Positions 1 through 11,580 of a DNA stretch of 64,000 nt are shown here, piece by piece (the first letter of the stretch is position 1; the number at the start of each line of letters is the position of its first letter). Both the position numbers and the translations under genes were made by a program. Below the pieces are notes generated by a model, which was not told where the DNA came from, did no database searches, and saw only the letters and a program-made list of their open reading frames with translations. Origin of the DNA: Allacma fusca (taxonomy: Eukaryota; Arthropoda; Collembola; Symphypleona; Sminthuridae); the NCBI GenBank assembly GCA_947179485.1, contig OX359246.1:33604001-33668000 (forward strand), read 5' to 3'.

Positions 1-709
1 AACGTTCACCGGGCGTTGACAAAAACTATTTAAAAATGTTGTCCCCCCACTTTGTGGGACGTTCCGGAGTGCCTGATTATAGCCACAGTGACACTACATC
101 AAATTCAAACATAGCTGGATGAAGGACCGGGGAAAGGATTAACCTTCAACTTCCTACCTATGATAACACCCGGTCGGAACAATTCCTGGTCACCTAAACT
201 GATTTTAATTTGGAAGTTGTCTCCCACGTAAATAGGCTCCATAGAGTGAGACAAACAATTCAAATGATGTGAGCCACACACTTTTATGTATTTATGCTGT
301 ACATTTAGCATTATATATCGAAAGATTTTAAGACACGCTCTGAATTGCTTTTGGGGATTGATGTAATATATTTTTTCTCCTTCTGAGGCTACTAGAAAAA
401 CAAACTCCACATACATATTTCATAACTACACTTAACATTTTCAGCAAAACACAATCCGATTGCTTATCCACGAACATTGGCCAAGCTATAAATATACTTC
501 ACACTAAATTCAAGTTCATACGCTTCTGGAAGGAAACATGTAGATATTATGTACGTCCATACAATGAAACTATAGGCACTGCAATCACACACTCCTCTAC
601 TGTGATGGAACAGCAAGTATTTGTTGGGGATGGAAAAATCGATGGAAGTCAAATGCAATGTACATTTCAAGGTAGAAGAAGGTCGAAGAAACTCTTGAAG
701 TAGGTTACT
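1..709 (-). other. Unassigned stretch with two short minus-strand open frames
   Basis: Two open frames lie on the minus strand, at 464-670 and 105-416 (about 68 and 103 residues). They could be neighbouring exons of an unrecognised gene or a gene remnant. The second has a coding-like stretch with repeated hydrophobic and charged alternation, but I recognise no domain. Near position 15-45 there is weak similarity to 11297-11325, inside the astacin upstream duplication. No promoter or poly(A) signal ties the frames together. Treat as hypothetical. Confidence 0.2.
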
Positions 710-2933
710 CGTTCTGGAGATTTTATTTTGTAGCCTGCTGACATTTAAGTTTTGACTGGTTTACATTTCGAAGCTCTGCAACACAACGCAATTACTTTAT
801 CTTTGCGTAGGGGATGAGAACATTTAATGTCTGTATAAGCACTGAATATTGTGTTTGCAGCGGTTCAAAACAATCTTTTTTGTCCATCAGTTTACAACAG
901 TGAACTTTATATACACAGGAAACTCCTGAGAGAGTACGATTATTATGAGCAAAGGAATGTAAAAATATCTGACAGTACATGGAGAATCCACCATGGTTTA
1001 CTGCTGTATAATTTGTATTTATTTCTGATGAGCATTTAATCATCCGAATATAAAGGGAGCACAATCCACCAATGAGAGGAAGTTCATATAATATAATAAT
1101 TATCTTTATTCAGGTTGATATTTTTAACCTACGCCCTTACAACCTTTAGATATGTTCTTCTTGCAATAGGCCTTTAATTATTAACCTTTTCCAACTGGAA
1201 ATCCATATGAAAGAAAATCACTGTAAACCACCAGCCGGGCACCAGCTCAGTCGTACCCACAATTTCTCCTTATAAAATTTATACCTGCATTCCGTGATAG
1301 TTCACATTGTATCGCACTTATTAGAAGGCATATGGTAATGCACATAAGCGTCCTACCTGCGATTTTTAGCAATCACAGATCACTTTTAATATTCCATAAA
1401 CTATAATACAATAAACTCTAGCTATAATTATTAAGGGATATCCTTATAAGAGATTTTTCGATATAAGAGATCGGGATTTGCAGTCCCGATTTCCATTTTA
1501 CACAATGCATAACACTATGCTTACAAGGGATAATGTTTAAGAGTTGTTAAGAGAATTGTGCATTCCAGGTCAATTTCTCCTAATCAAGGCAAGTTACTAT
1601 CAGCTTAACAATTACTATATTTAATGGGTGCTTTCATAAACAAAATTCACAGTACGTAATTGTATGTATGTATGTATCTGTCCAGCGAAGAATCTTACAG
1701 GAATTCGGCAACGTTTACAAAGAAAATTTACTTAACAACAAAAGAGAACTTTACTACCGGAAATGGGAAGGATTTTAAAACATGACTTTTTCCCGGAAAT
1801 TCAGTGATGATTCATGCCTAAGTGACTGATTATGCAATTGATTGTGAATGAGGTTGAATTTTTGTAATGAATATATTGCTGAAAATATAACTTGTAAAAG
1901 AAGCTCCGGCGCATAATGGAATGTCATGAGTTCCCTTTATCTACTGATATGTATGTATGTATGTGCATATTAGGAATTTGATGTAGAGATTTAGGAACTA
2001 AGCAAGAAAAACACGAAGGGGTTAACTCATGAATGATGACTGAATGAGGAGAAGACAGTAGTGGCGAGGGTGAAAGTGGCAGGTTGAGCAGTGAAAGATT
2101 TAAAACGCCAAGGAAGCCTAAAACCATGTTTTGCTGAACTGAAATAGTGGATATTGTAGTCCTACACTTCTCATGCTGAACTATTTCTCTTTGTATTATA
2201 TTATTATTATTTATATTGGCCTCTTTACCAATGATATTCCAATGCAAGCTAAGACCAGTATTCAACGTAATAATTAACATTATAACTTTATTACAGCACT
2301 ATAGCAAGAAGCATTTACCTTAGCCTTTGCTAGTTGTGAGCTGCTTGTATGTATCTAGTAAAAGTTACTGAACATATAATTACGAAATTAGAAGCATTCA
2401 GTTACATAAATATAACTTTTGCTGCTTACCCAAAGGGAAAGCTAATATAGTTTATTTGTTTTGTTTATGAATATATATAATATAATCTTTATTCGGGTCG
2501 ATTTTATGGCGTAAGCCCTTACAACCTTTAGATGCGTGTACATTATTTCTTAAAATAGTTTTATAATAATATTCTTAACCTACTTAAATTAGTTATTCAC
2601 AGTCAGTCATATAATTATAATACAATTGTCTTAGTTTTACCGCGTAGCACCAGAATATGTATAAGTTCTTATATTCCTGTGTTGTCATTCCATCTTTAAA
2701 CATAAGTGTTAAAAAGTCACTTCTCTTGCATTGATCTTTATTTAGCTTTAACAAATGCCTACCGTCTTTGTAATGTGTTGTTTATGAATAAATTATTGAA
2801 AGCTGGAAATTATTTAAAGTAATTGTGATGAATAGTTATTTCGTAATTGACAATAATGTTAGCATCGGGGCACACACAAAATTAATTAAATAATTAACCA
2901 TACAATTGTCATGCTTCAAAAGAACAAAATATA

Positions 2934-3236
2934 TCAAGATTTGAGCAGTTCACTGAAAAGACTATCCATAGTGTCAGCCCATTTCTGGTAGCCAGGGGTT
3001 TCCAAATGTAACTGATCACCTTCAAACAGCGGTTGATCAACAACGCCAAAGGCGGTAGCAAATTGGTGCCACATATCTAAGAAATGGATACGATTTCCAT
3101 CGTGGAACTTGGAGATCTTGATGTTGATGTCAGCAATGGTTTCGAAAAACGTGGCATTTTGTCTGGGAAGAACTCCAAGAAGTAGAATTTTGCTATTCGG
3201 AAGACGTTCAAGAAGCAAGTCAACAACGGTTCTGAT
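2934..3236 (-). pseudogene. PAF-acetylhydrolase-like fragment (C-terminal third)
   Basis: The minus-strand reading matches the last about 95 residues of the intact gene at 16097-16885 with only a few substitutions. It keeps the catalytic Asp-x-x-His block near the C-terminus (DQLHLETPGY) and the stop codon. The GDSL, glycine and Asn blocks are absent: the sequence breaks at about 3237 into a run of A and then into sequence corresponding to 17950 onward. The deletion therefore removed the 5' exon, the signal peptide, the promoter and two thirds of the catalytic domain. No product is expected. Confidence 0.9.
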
Positions 3237-3930
3237 CCTGGCAAAAAAAAAGCAGCCGGCAAAATGTTCGTAGGGGATCAGCCTGAAATACTATTGTTTA
3301 GAATCACTTACTTTTTTGATCGGTCACAATTACCGTGTTTGAAACATTCGAAATTCTCAGGAGAACCTGCCAATGACTGCAACTGTCCTAGAATAATAAT
3401 TTATTGCTAAGTAGCAATTACAGTCACTCTAACTCAATTCATTGTAATTGATTATACCATTCACACTCATTGTCAGTTCAATTCATACGTAGGTATTTTT
3501 GCGTTCAGTCACGTTCACTCAAATTCAAGGTTAAAAAATTTCAATTCACGTTCAGATTATCCATCTTGTCAATTCTTTCAGTTCGATCATGAATATTTAA
3601 TTTAAAGTTTATATTTTAATCTTAAATCTTATTTTTGGTTAAAAATTTGAATTTTATGGATACCTGTCGAAAACATCTTGTTTTTACTGTTTTAGATCAC
3701 TTCAAACGGAACATATTCGTCACTTCTTAATTCTGCATCTTATGTTGAATACTCTTGCGTGATCGTCAGGCCATATCTCAAAACAATTACGCAAAAACAC
3801 GCTTTTCCTTAAAAGATATTCCTTAGAAAGTTCGTTTCGACCGATGAACATTTTGAACATACGTTTCACGAACAATTTACATAGAAGAGAAGTAAAATGG
3901 TATATACAGTCTTTAATCTTTGGATATGAG

Positions 3931-4856
3931 CAGGGTATGTCGATTTGAAAATCCATGACATTTTAGACAACTCGCCCGCCAAATATGCCCTGGAATTTCT
4001 TTCATTTTCGTTTCAAGGCAAGAACGGCACTAGTGCATCGCATGGGTTCAGGTCGCACCCGGGTATTTGGGTTCAGGTCCAGGTTCAGGTTCAGTATGGG
4101 TGCATGTATTTTGGACCCAATAATTTTGGGTCCTTTCTGGGTACAATATTTTATACCCGTGAAATTGGGTACAGGTTCAGGTTCAGGACCAGGTACAGAG
4201 AAAAACCCGTTTTGGTTTTACCTGTCAGGACCAGGTGTAACACATGAAAGACCTGAACCTGATCACAAAAGACCTGAAATGTTTGGGTTCATTGATTGAA
4301 AGGTAAAGGCCGGAGAATTCAAGCTTCCAAAATGTTTTCCATCGCAAAAGCAATGGCAGGGTGTCCCAGGAACCAGAGAACTTGCATTCTTATCCATTTT
4401 AAATATATTTTGTACTACAAATACCCAATTGTACTTTTAATACAAGATAAAATTTAAAAAAGTTCGGAGTCTCAAGTACCCAAACATATTCAGGTCCGGT
4501 CCAAAAATACCCGGGTTCAGGTCGTCTTTTGGGTACTTTTTCGGGTCCAGGTACTAATCAGGTGCGGGTACTACAAAAACGCAATTGGGTCAGGTTCAGG
4601 ATCGAAAAATTTGAACCTGTTAAATGGGTACATTTTCAGGTACAGGTTCACGCTTTTGAGGTACCCAAAGTTTGGGTCCAGGTTCAGGTACAGGTTCGAC
4701 TGTTTTGAACCCATGCGATGCACTAAACGGCACAATAGACGTATTTGGAAAAATTACGGGCATTTTCAATTGAGGGCAAATTGGGGATTTTTAGCAGAAA
4801 AGTATAAAGATAAAATAGAAAATGTATAGATTTTGGCCTTGTATTCCAAACTTCGA
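3931..4856. mobile_element. hAT-type MITE (gggcatttt family), truncated left-copy version
   Basis: This is the orthologue of the element at 27382-28137. It starts cagggtatgtcgatttg immediately after the 8-bp gatatgag (3923-3930), which is exactly the target duplication seen at the right end of the other copy. It is interrupted by another hAT MITE (4031-4725), and its right half is missing because the duplication ends near 4856. Confidence 0.65.
4031..4725. mobile_element. hAT-type MITE, ggttcagg motif array
   Basis: The element has perfect 20-bp terminal inverted repeats (TAGTGCATCGCATGGGTTCA) flanked by the 8-bp duplication aacggcac (4023-4030 and 4726-4733). The 8-bp duplication and TAGTG start fit the hAT superfamily. 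Both halves are dense tandem variants of ggttcaggt / gggtac, with a unique core at roughly 4260-4500. There is no transposase, so it is non-autonomous. The unoccupied site is preserved near 27475 in the duplicate copy (aatggcactaatag). Confidence 0.92.
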
Positions 4857-4945
4857 ATTGACAAATGTTTCCATAAATAATGAAAAAGAATGTTGGGGTA
4901 GTGAACCTTTTGGAGTGTTTTTCCTGGTGTCCGTCTTCTCTTCAC

Positions 4946-5084
4946 AGCGTCGTTCCTGGCAATTACCCGAAGTGCAATCATATTTGGACGCGCATTGCTC
5001 TCCCACGTTTTTACAAATTCTACATTCAACAATGTAGATGAGTACTACAACAATGAGGGCTAAATAATAAAGTATCTGAGCCAT
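4946..5084 (-). pseudogene. Orphan first exon of an astacin gene (signal peptide plus Cys-rich segment)
   Basis: This 139-nt exon starts with ATG at 5084 and ends at a GTGAAG donor, exactly as exon 1 of the intact astacin does. It encodes a hydrophobic signal peptide, then the same five-cysteine block (C-x6-C-x5-C-x4-C-x4-C), with substitutions only between the cysteines. No catalytic exons follow: the minus-strand sequence runs into a MITE. If unspliced, the frame stays open to 4791 and would give a secreted peptide of about 97 residues. It is more likely a dead duplicate, although the reading frame is intact. Confidence 0.7.
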
Positions 5085-5144
5085 TTCGAGAAATAACCAC
5101 TGTGTGGAAGGTTTGCTCACTGCAAGTAAGACTCAAAAAATGGT

Positions 5145-5154
5145 GCTTAAATAG
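5145..5154 (-). promoter_or_regulatory. TATA-like core promoter of the orphan astacin exon
   Basis: On the minus strand, ctatttaagc lies about 60 bp upstream of the ATG at 5084. The same block sits at the equivalent place upstream of the intact astacin ATG. Confidence 0.45.
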
Positions 5155-6060
5155 CAGTAGGAAAATTGGTGACAAGCACAGGACTTAATACACGGGACAA
5201 CTACGAGTTTGGCTAAATGTAGATATTTGTGGTTAGAATTTCTGAAAATACCGTGGGAAACATACATAGATACTATTAGTACTGGAATTGGACCTGCTTC
5301 ACCGAAAACTATCTCCACATGACAGTTTCAAATACTACGACTTGTATCCAGTAGTGTGTAATTCAATCATACAGATTATTCATTTTGACAATTTGCCAAT
5401 ATATAGGAGGTTTGCTCAATGAGACACAACTAGCGCAACTTAAACAGCAGTAGGGAAATTAGCAGCATTAACGTCTTTTACAGTTAGTTTATGAGACAAC
5501 TGTGAGAGCTGAATTATTTTGCAAAATTTTGTAATAATTACTGTGGTTGGAACACATTAGAAATTGCCAAGTGAGCAGAATATAAGTACTGGAATTTTAA
5601 TTGAATGCGTCACCATCAAATATTGTCGGATGGGAAAAATTGGCGTGGATTAGGACACTAATATGATTTATGAAGACCCTGCAGCTGATATTATCTTAGA
5701 TAAGTGAATGTATAGCACATTTTTGGAGGATTCCTATAATTTAGGTTGAAGTTATTATATGAAGCGATAAGTTGGAAAACCTATTTAGTTTGTAGTTTAA
5801 CGTAATTATCCAGGGAATTCAAATTGAACGTTCCCTGTGTCAGTCATGTTTTAGTTGAAATTTGGACTGGAGTTGCATTTTTGCTGCAAGAAACTTTTAG
5901 CTAAGATAAAACTTCAGCAGTTTTATCGGTTTAATAAGAACAGCAAACAGGCACCATGAAGGTCTTTGAGGTGGCAATAATTTATGTTAAGTGAATATGT
6001 GCCAGACCTTTTGTTTTAAAAATCATATCAATCTCTTTTACGGCTGAGGAAAAAATAAAA

Positions 6061-6339
6061 CAATAGTATTGATCTTGTAAACTGTGCAACTTTAAACGTT
6101 AGATGAGACTCAACCTTTACCTTCAAGTTATAGGAGTTTAAAATAATTTTATTGTATTTTGCTAAAATATGGAAATCTTCATCGAACCCACATTTTCCTC
6201 CACCGTTTTTTAAGTTCTACAATCCTACAATAATATTACTACAATGAGCTAAAAAGTGAATTATCTTGATCATTTTGATAATCCTTGATTGCGTAGAAGC
6301 TTTGCTCACTCACACACTTGAAACATTGGCTAAGTAGCA
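6061..6339. other. AT-rich intergenic stretch
   Basis: No gene, repeat array or terminal inverted repeat is recognisable. It continues the degraded upstream part of the astacin duplication. Confidence 0.4.
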
Positions 6340-7690
6340 GGCATGTCAACGATTAATAATCACGATTAATGACTAAAGATTTAACGATTACTAATTATTA
6401 ATCATCAATCGTTAATTCAGTAAGCTTGGATTTTTTGAAATATTTATTAATTGTTATCATCAATTAATCGTTTTCGAAAATCAGTCATCAATTTTAATCG
6501 TCAATTATGAAATTATAAACCATTAATCGTTAATCGTAATTGAAATTGAAAGTTTAGCAAAAAGTAATTTATAATTGTAATCGTAAATGGAAGTTTAGCA
6601 AAAAGTAATTTGTAATTGTAATCGTATTTGAAAATTCATCAAAACGAAATTTGTAATTGGAATCGTATATGAAAATTCATCAAAAAGTAATTTGTAATTG
6701 TAATCGTGACCAAAACTTTACTGAAAACTAATTTTTAATTGTAATCGTAACTGAAACTTTACTGAAAACTAATTTGTAATTGTAATCGTAAATGATATTT
6801 TAGCAGATAGTATTTTGTAATCCAAATCGTCAATCATAATTTAGCAGAAAGTATTTTGTAATCCAAATCGTCAATCATATTTTTGCAGAAAGTATTTTGT
6901 AATTGTAATCGTCAATCACATTTTCCCCAAAATAACCATTAATCCTAATACTGTAAATAATATCGAATTTGAAACGGGGAAAAATTTTCTTAATAATTAT
7001 AATAATATAATATATAAATATATATAATATTATATTATTATATTATTTAATTATATTATTTAATTATATTATATAATTATAATAAAAATATAAATAAAAA
7101 AAATAATTCTTGCCTGACGACATTAGACTTGTTGTGGCCGAAAGTTTGTACATTATAAAATTTTTAATACACAATTTACAATAAATAGATAATTACTGGT
7201 AACCATATAAAGCAATTATTTTTATTTTGTTGTATTATATTCAGTTACTACTTACTACAAGTTCGTAGCTATTATTTTTTGTGGAATACAACGAAGTCTC
7301 ACAAATTGAAGCTAAAATTTATTTTAAGAAAACAAAAATTTAACCTATACCATATAAAAAATTCGAGTGACGTCTCACCACCCGCAAGGATTGCTTTGCT
7401 CTGTTCAGCGATTAACTAAAGTTAGAGTAACAAATTTTTAAAACGAGTCACTAATTGTAATTGTCAATTAAATATTTTATAAAAATACAATCATTAGTTG
7501 TAATCCAAAATTAAATAATTGTTTAAACGGTAATAATTAGTTTTAATCGACAACTAAATAATTTTTTAAAAGATATCCGTTTTCAAAATCAATGAAAATT
7601 ATTTTTAAAGGAATCGTTAACTTTATTGTAATCAGCAACAACAATTATTTTTAAAGTAATCGTTTTGTAATCATCAATATATATATCAAG
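6340..7690. repeat. AT-rich motif-array region (taatcgt / taattgtaat)
   Basis: The stretch is dominated by degenerate repeats of taatcg(t/a)taat on both strands, dense at 6345-6540 and again at 7440-7680. Between them lie the 41-bp minisatellite and an A/T simple-sequence tract (6990-7110). Its composition resembles the motif-array MITEs elsewhere in the window, but I could not establish matching terminal inverted repeats or a target duplication. No coding potential. Confidence 0.55.
6538..6930. repeat. 41-bp tandem minisatellite, about 9 copies
   Basis: Consecutive 41-bp units each contain a variant of gtttagcaaaaagtaattt followed by gtaattgtaatcgta. Units start near 6548, 6589, 6630, 6671, 6712, 6753, 6794, 6835 and 6876. 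Units drift gradually, and neighbouring units are most alike (for example 6712/6753 and 6794/6835), as expected from local duplication. Confidence 0.85.
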
Positions 7691-7858
7691 AGCCATATTA
7701 TTTTACGATACATTTTTACTCGGGCTTCGTTTGTAATATTATAACTCCGGAAAAGTAGTTGTACGTAATACATAAGATCTCTTACGACGTCTGTGTATAT
7801 CGTCATCCTGGACACCTTCATAACTTCCAATCATCCCACCAGTATAATCCGTCAAATA

Positions 7859-9012
7859 CCCTACTAGCACAAGCCACTCGCTATTCCCCCGCCGGAAGGC
7901 TCGGGAATAGCGCAAGCTGCTTGCGCTGGTCAGACGCATGGTTTGGCCAAGTTTCCCGATAAATATTATGCGCATTGTCTGTGGCGCTGATTTTGCGCCA
8001 GTAATTTTGCTTTCCAAATGCGCACACAAACCAGCGTAACTACTGTGCAGAAAATGTGTGGTGTCAGTATTCATAATTATCAACGAATTTGGCATTGATG
8101 ATGGTAGAAAAAAATAAATACAATGTCGGTGAGATATATAGTGTTATATATTTATTTTTAAATATTAGGCGCACACCAATAATTTACAAAAAGATCATTA
8201 ATACTTATTTATAACACTGAAGTGTATGGGATGCATAAGCACTTTTCACTGGCTAAATCAAAAGGAACAAGAACACACTTTTGTATTAAAATATTAATTT
8301 CACCAATATAGACCACAGACATATTATTGTAAGTTTTAACAATGTTTAGTAATTTTTACAATTTTAATAATTACAATTTGTTAATTTAGAGTGTTTAAAA
8401 AACATTTAAAATAGTTTACAATGAATACATGATTTATCAATAGTTTTATATGAATAAAACTTACCAAATTTACTCCAAACTTTAGCTGTGTGAAACGGCC
8501 ACTTGGAATTAGACTCGAAAAGTTTTGCTATTTTGCTCTGAATGGATATAGTCCATGTAGTAGGAAATTGACAAATTTTCGTCCGCGTTTACCCAAGAAC
8601 GGGGGAAAATCTTAATCTTCTTCTTTTCCTTGAATTCAACAACGAAGTATTCTTTCAAAGATGACAACTGCACAATTAATTTAACTGTAACTTCTAGTTA
8701 AAAGATGTTGACATTTGTTTGTAACTGGCAACTGTTGAAGGTAATATCTTCATCCATGCTGAAAGCCTTGTCATGTGACTGTAATGGCAGAAATTGGTTT
8801 GCAGAATATGCGCCAATTTTGCGTTATTTTATCCGCATGGGTAAATTAGCTGTAAAACTGGCGCTATAATGACGCCAAAAAATTGTATGATAAATCGCGC
8901 AAATTTTTGTGCGATTATAATGTGCTGCTTATATGCATAACTTTCTGCCCTTGCACATTTCCGACACACGGCGTAGAAAATGCGCTGGGCCTACCTTCTT
9001 GTGCTAGTAGGG
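7859..9012. mobile_element. 1.15-kb TIR element, TA-flanked, non-autonomous
   Basis: A perfect 15-bp inverted repeat (CCCTACTAGCACAAG) marks both ends, with TA on each side (7857-7858 and 9013-9014). The subterminal regions are GC-richer and rich in gcgc and tgcgc motifs (gccggaagg and gcgcaagctgcttgcgc on the left, gcgctataatgacgcc on the right). The short frames inside have no recognisable domain. The superfamily is not determined; TA duplications occur in Tc1/mariner and some other groups. Confidence 0.7.
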
Positions 9013-9450
9013 TATATGCTTTCAGGAAATGTTGGTTTCTGAAGACCTGGTATGGTGGCTAATGAGTTATATTGAAAAAAGCCGATCTTAATTTATTTAC
9101 TGCCACATTACGTAAATACTAATGATTACTGAATCTTTTGTAATTACACGACGCTGTTTGTAAAAGCTAAGGCCGAATTGACCAATAAATTATCGATCTA
9201 GTATCTATCTAGTCAGTGTAATAAATTGCATAAAACAATTTCAAAACTTAGAAGAAAATTCAGCAAGTTTCAGTATAATCCAAATTCCTTTATTTGAATA
9301 ATCGTTCATTAAAGAATCAACATGTTTCATCCACAAAAATTTCAAGGGATATTACCGATTAGTACATGCGCACCTAACCAAAATAACTTGTTCAATCAAA
9401 TGTCACAGTTTCTCAAAATCTCTAAAGAGTATGAAACAGTAAATTCTCAT

Positions 9451-10652
9451 TTAGGAATAAGGCGAACTGCAATTGTACATTCGGTTGATTCTTAAAACAT
9501 CCAATACGCCTAGTCCTTCATTCCCGATTTGAAACCCGTAATTCGGCTTGGGAATTAATACTGGGACATCCGGGTCGATACCTCCCACGTTATTCGAATA
9601 GTGCATAACGCTTACGTAGTCATAAGGAAGATCGAAAGTGGTTGTTGAATTGAAATCTTCCTTTTCAAAGTTCCATCGAGAATCTGATGCAGAAAAAAAC
9701 ATTATAACTAAAAAAACTCCCTTAAAATGCAGACACAGTAATTAATTTTACAGGCAAACATAATCAGGTTAATTTACCACAAGGGATGTTATCCCAGTTG
9801 AGAGTAATGTAGTCATCACGGTCGTAGCGGTTCTGTTCATGTTCGAATCCAAGAGCATGTAAAGTCTCGTGTAAAATTATTTGATTTTTGAAACAACTCC
9901 ACTCATCCTCCGTCAAATTAACTGACAATGTCAAGGTTTGTGCCCCGCCGATTTTACCAACATAGGAATTGCACTCGCCAGTCACACCACGCAGGACGAA
10001 CACATAATCTGTCTCGTTGCTCCTCTCAACAAACTTCACGCAAGTATTGCTTTCGATCGTATAAAAATTTGCCAAAATCATTACTTGCTGTTCTAACGCT
10101 ATGGAAAAATTCAATTAAATAATAATTTAGGATGTTGCAAACCGTGCTACTTTGAGTGTTGAATGAGACTCAATCATCAACTATAATATCTAATGGCTTA
10201 AAATAAAAATTTATTTTCGTTACTAAAATCTGGATCCAGCTCATATGGCACTGTTGCATTTGGCCAGTGACCCTCTGACAGGACACCAGAACGAGTATTC
10301 GCGTCAGGATGTGGTTTGATGTCGTTGAGTAGTAGTTGGTGAGAGCCTGGAACAATTTTCAAAAAAATAAACGTTTTTAATTTGCAATTATTAATATCTT
10401 CCTGAAATATACTTTTATCAATTTTAATTGACAAAAGTTTCGTTAAATAATGAAAAATAATCGTGGGGTCGTGGACCTCTTAGTGTTTTTCCTAGTGGGT
10501 GTCTTCTCTTCACAGCGTCGTTCCTGGCAATTACCCGAAGTGCAATCATTATTGGACCCGCATTCTTCTCCCACGTTCTTACAAATTCTAGATTCAGCAA
10601 TGTAGATGAGCACTACAACAATGAGAGCTAAATAGGAATTTATCTTAGTCAT
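9451..10652 (-). CDS. Secreted astacin-family zinc metalloprotease, 4 exons
   Basis: The model is exons 10652-10514, 10346-10224, 10098-9778 and 9683-9451, about 271 residues, with every intron in phase 1 and GT-AG bounded. Exon 1 gives a signal peptide (about residues 1-22) and a five-cysteine block. Exon 2 gives a very short propeptide and the start of the catalytic domain. Exon 3 carries the zinc-binding motif HETLHALGFEHEQNRYDRD, the astacin signature, with three His ligands and catalytic Glu. Exon 4 carries the Met-turn (SVMHY) with its zinc-proximal Tyr. It should be a secreted endopeptidase activated by propeptide removal. The Cys-rich module ahead of the propeptide is unusual, since extra domains in astacins are normally C-terminal. 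The exon 1 donor (GTGAAG) is chosen because it alone keeps phase with exon 2. Family assignment is firm; the exon 1 junction is inferred. Confidence 0.88.
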
Positions 10653-10712
10653 TTCGAGAAATAACCACTATGTGGAAGGTTTCCTCAATGACAATGAGAC
10701 CCTAAAAGTGGA

Positions 10713-10722
10713 GCTTAAATAG
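10713..10722 (-). promoter_or_regulatory. TATA-like element of the astacin gene
   Basis: On the minus strand, ctatttaagc is about 60 bp upstream of the ATG at 10652, with an initiator-like tcattg about 30 bp further on. It is conserved at 5145-5154 in the duplicated promoter. Confidence 0.5.
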
Positions 10723-11580
10723 CAGTAGGAAAGCTGGTGTCAAGCGCATCACTGTGTTCATGGCGCAACTGTGAGCTTGGCTGAATTACTTTGTGGTAGC
10801 AATTTCGAAAAATACCATGTAAGTAACATATATGTAATTATAAATAACACTATTAGCACACTGGAATTGTAATTGGACCTGCTTCACCGAGAAATTTCTC
10901 CATATGGCAGTTTCAAATACCACGGTATGTATGCAGTTGTGTTTAATGCGGCATTAACTTCTTTCGCAATTAGTTTATGGGGCAACCGGGACTGAAATAT
11001 TTTTCTAAATTTTATAATAATTACTTTGTGGTTGGAACACATTGGAAAATATCAAGTGAGTAACATATGAGTACTGGAATTTTAATTGAATGATTCACCA
11101 TCAAATATTGCCAGATGGAAGTTTCAAAAACCACGGCATATTTCCAGAATGCGTTATAATTACCACAAATTAGAATTACATATGATGTCAGTATGATTTA
11201 TGAAGATCCTGCACTTGATAATAATTATCATCGTTAAATGAATGTATACCACATTTTTGGAGCATTTCCATAATTTAGGTAAGTATAGAAGCGATAAGTT
11301 GACAAAACTATTTAAAATGTTGTCTAATGGAATTTGCCATGGAATTAAATTTGAACATAACCTGTGTTAGTCATGTTCTAGTTGGAATTAGTGCTGGAGT
11401 TGCATTTTTACCTGTCACAAATTGGATCAGAAGTTTTACCGGTTTAATATATATAGTATACATACACCATGGAAATCTTGCAGGTTATTATAAGGGTAAT
11501 AAGGCCATAAATATGTGCCACATTTTTGGTCTTAAAATCATATCAAGCTCTTCTACCCCTGAGAAAAAATTAAAATAATA

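Larger units (their letters stand above)
710..4856. repeat. Segmental duplication, left copy (PAF-AH locus)
   Basis: This segment matches 14253-27600 in the same orientation over most of its length, including the 3' flank of the PAF-AH gene, the gene's last part and the AT-rich sequence beyond it. It is shorter because it lacks the 5' half of PAF-AH and about 0.8 kb upstream (junction near 3237-3250) and lacks the insertions found in the right copy. It has gained one hAT MITE of its own (4031-4725). The match stops near 4856, where it abuts the duplicated astacin promoter/exon 1 segment. Outside the PAF-AH fragment I see no genes. Confidence 0.85.
4857..6060 (-). repeat. Partial duplication of astacin promoter and exon 1
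   Basis: This segment matches about 10430-11580 (astacin exon 1, core promoter and about 900 bp upstream). Shared landmarks are the TATA-like block, the 139-nt first exon and the long upstream block around 5468-5640 versus 10950-11130. Within it, the blocks around 5130-5340 and 5440-5640 also resemble each other. Beyond the exon-1 copy there are no other exons. Confidence 0.8.

Noticed and set aside
6538-6930. Regularly spaced repeats as a CRISPR array
   Set aside because: Units are contiguous, drift gradually, have no unique spacers, and the genome is eukaryotic.
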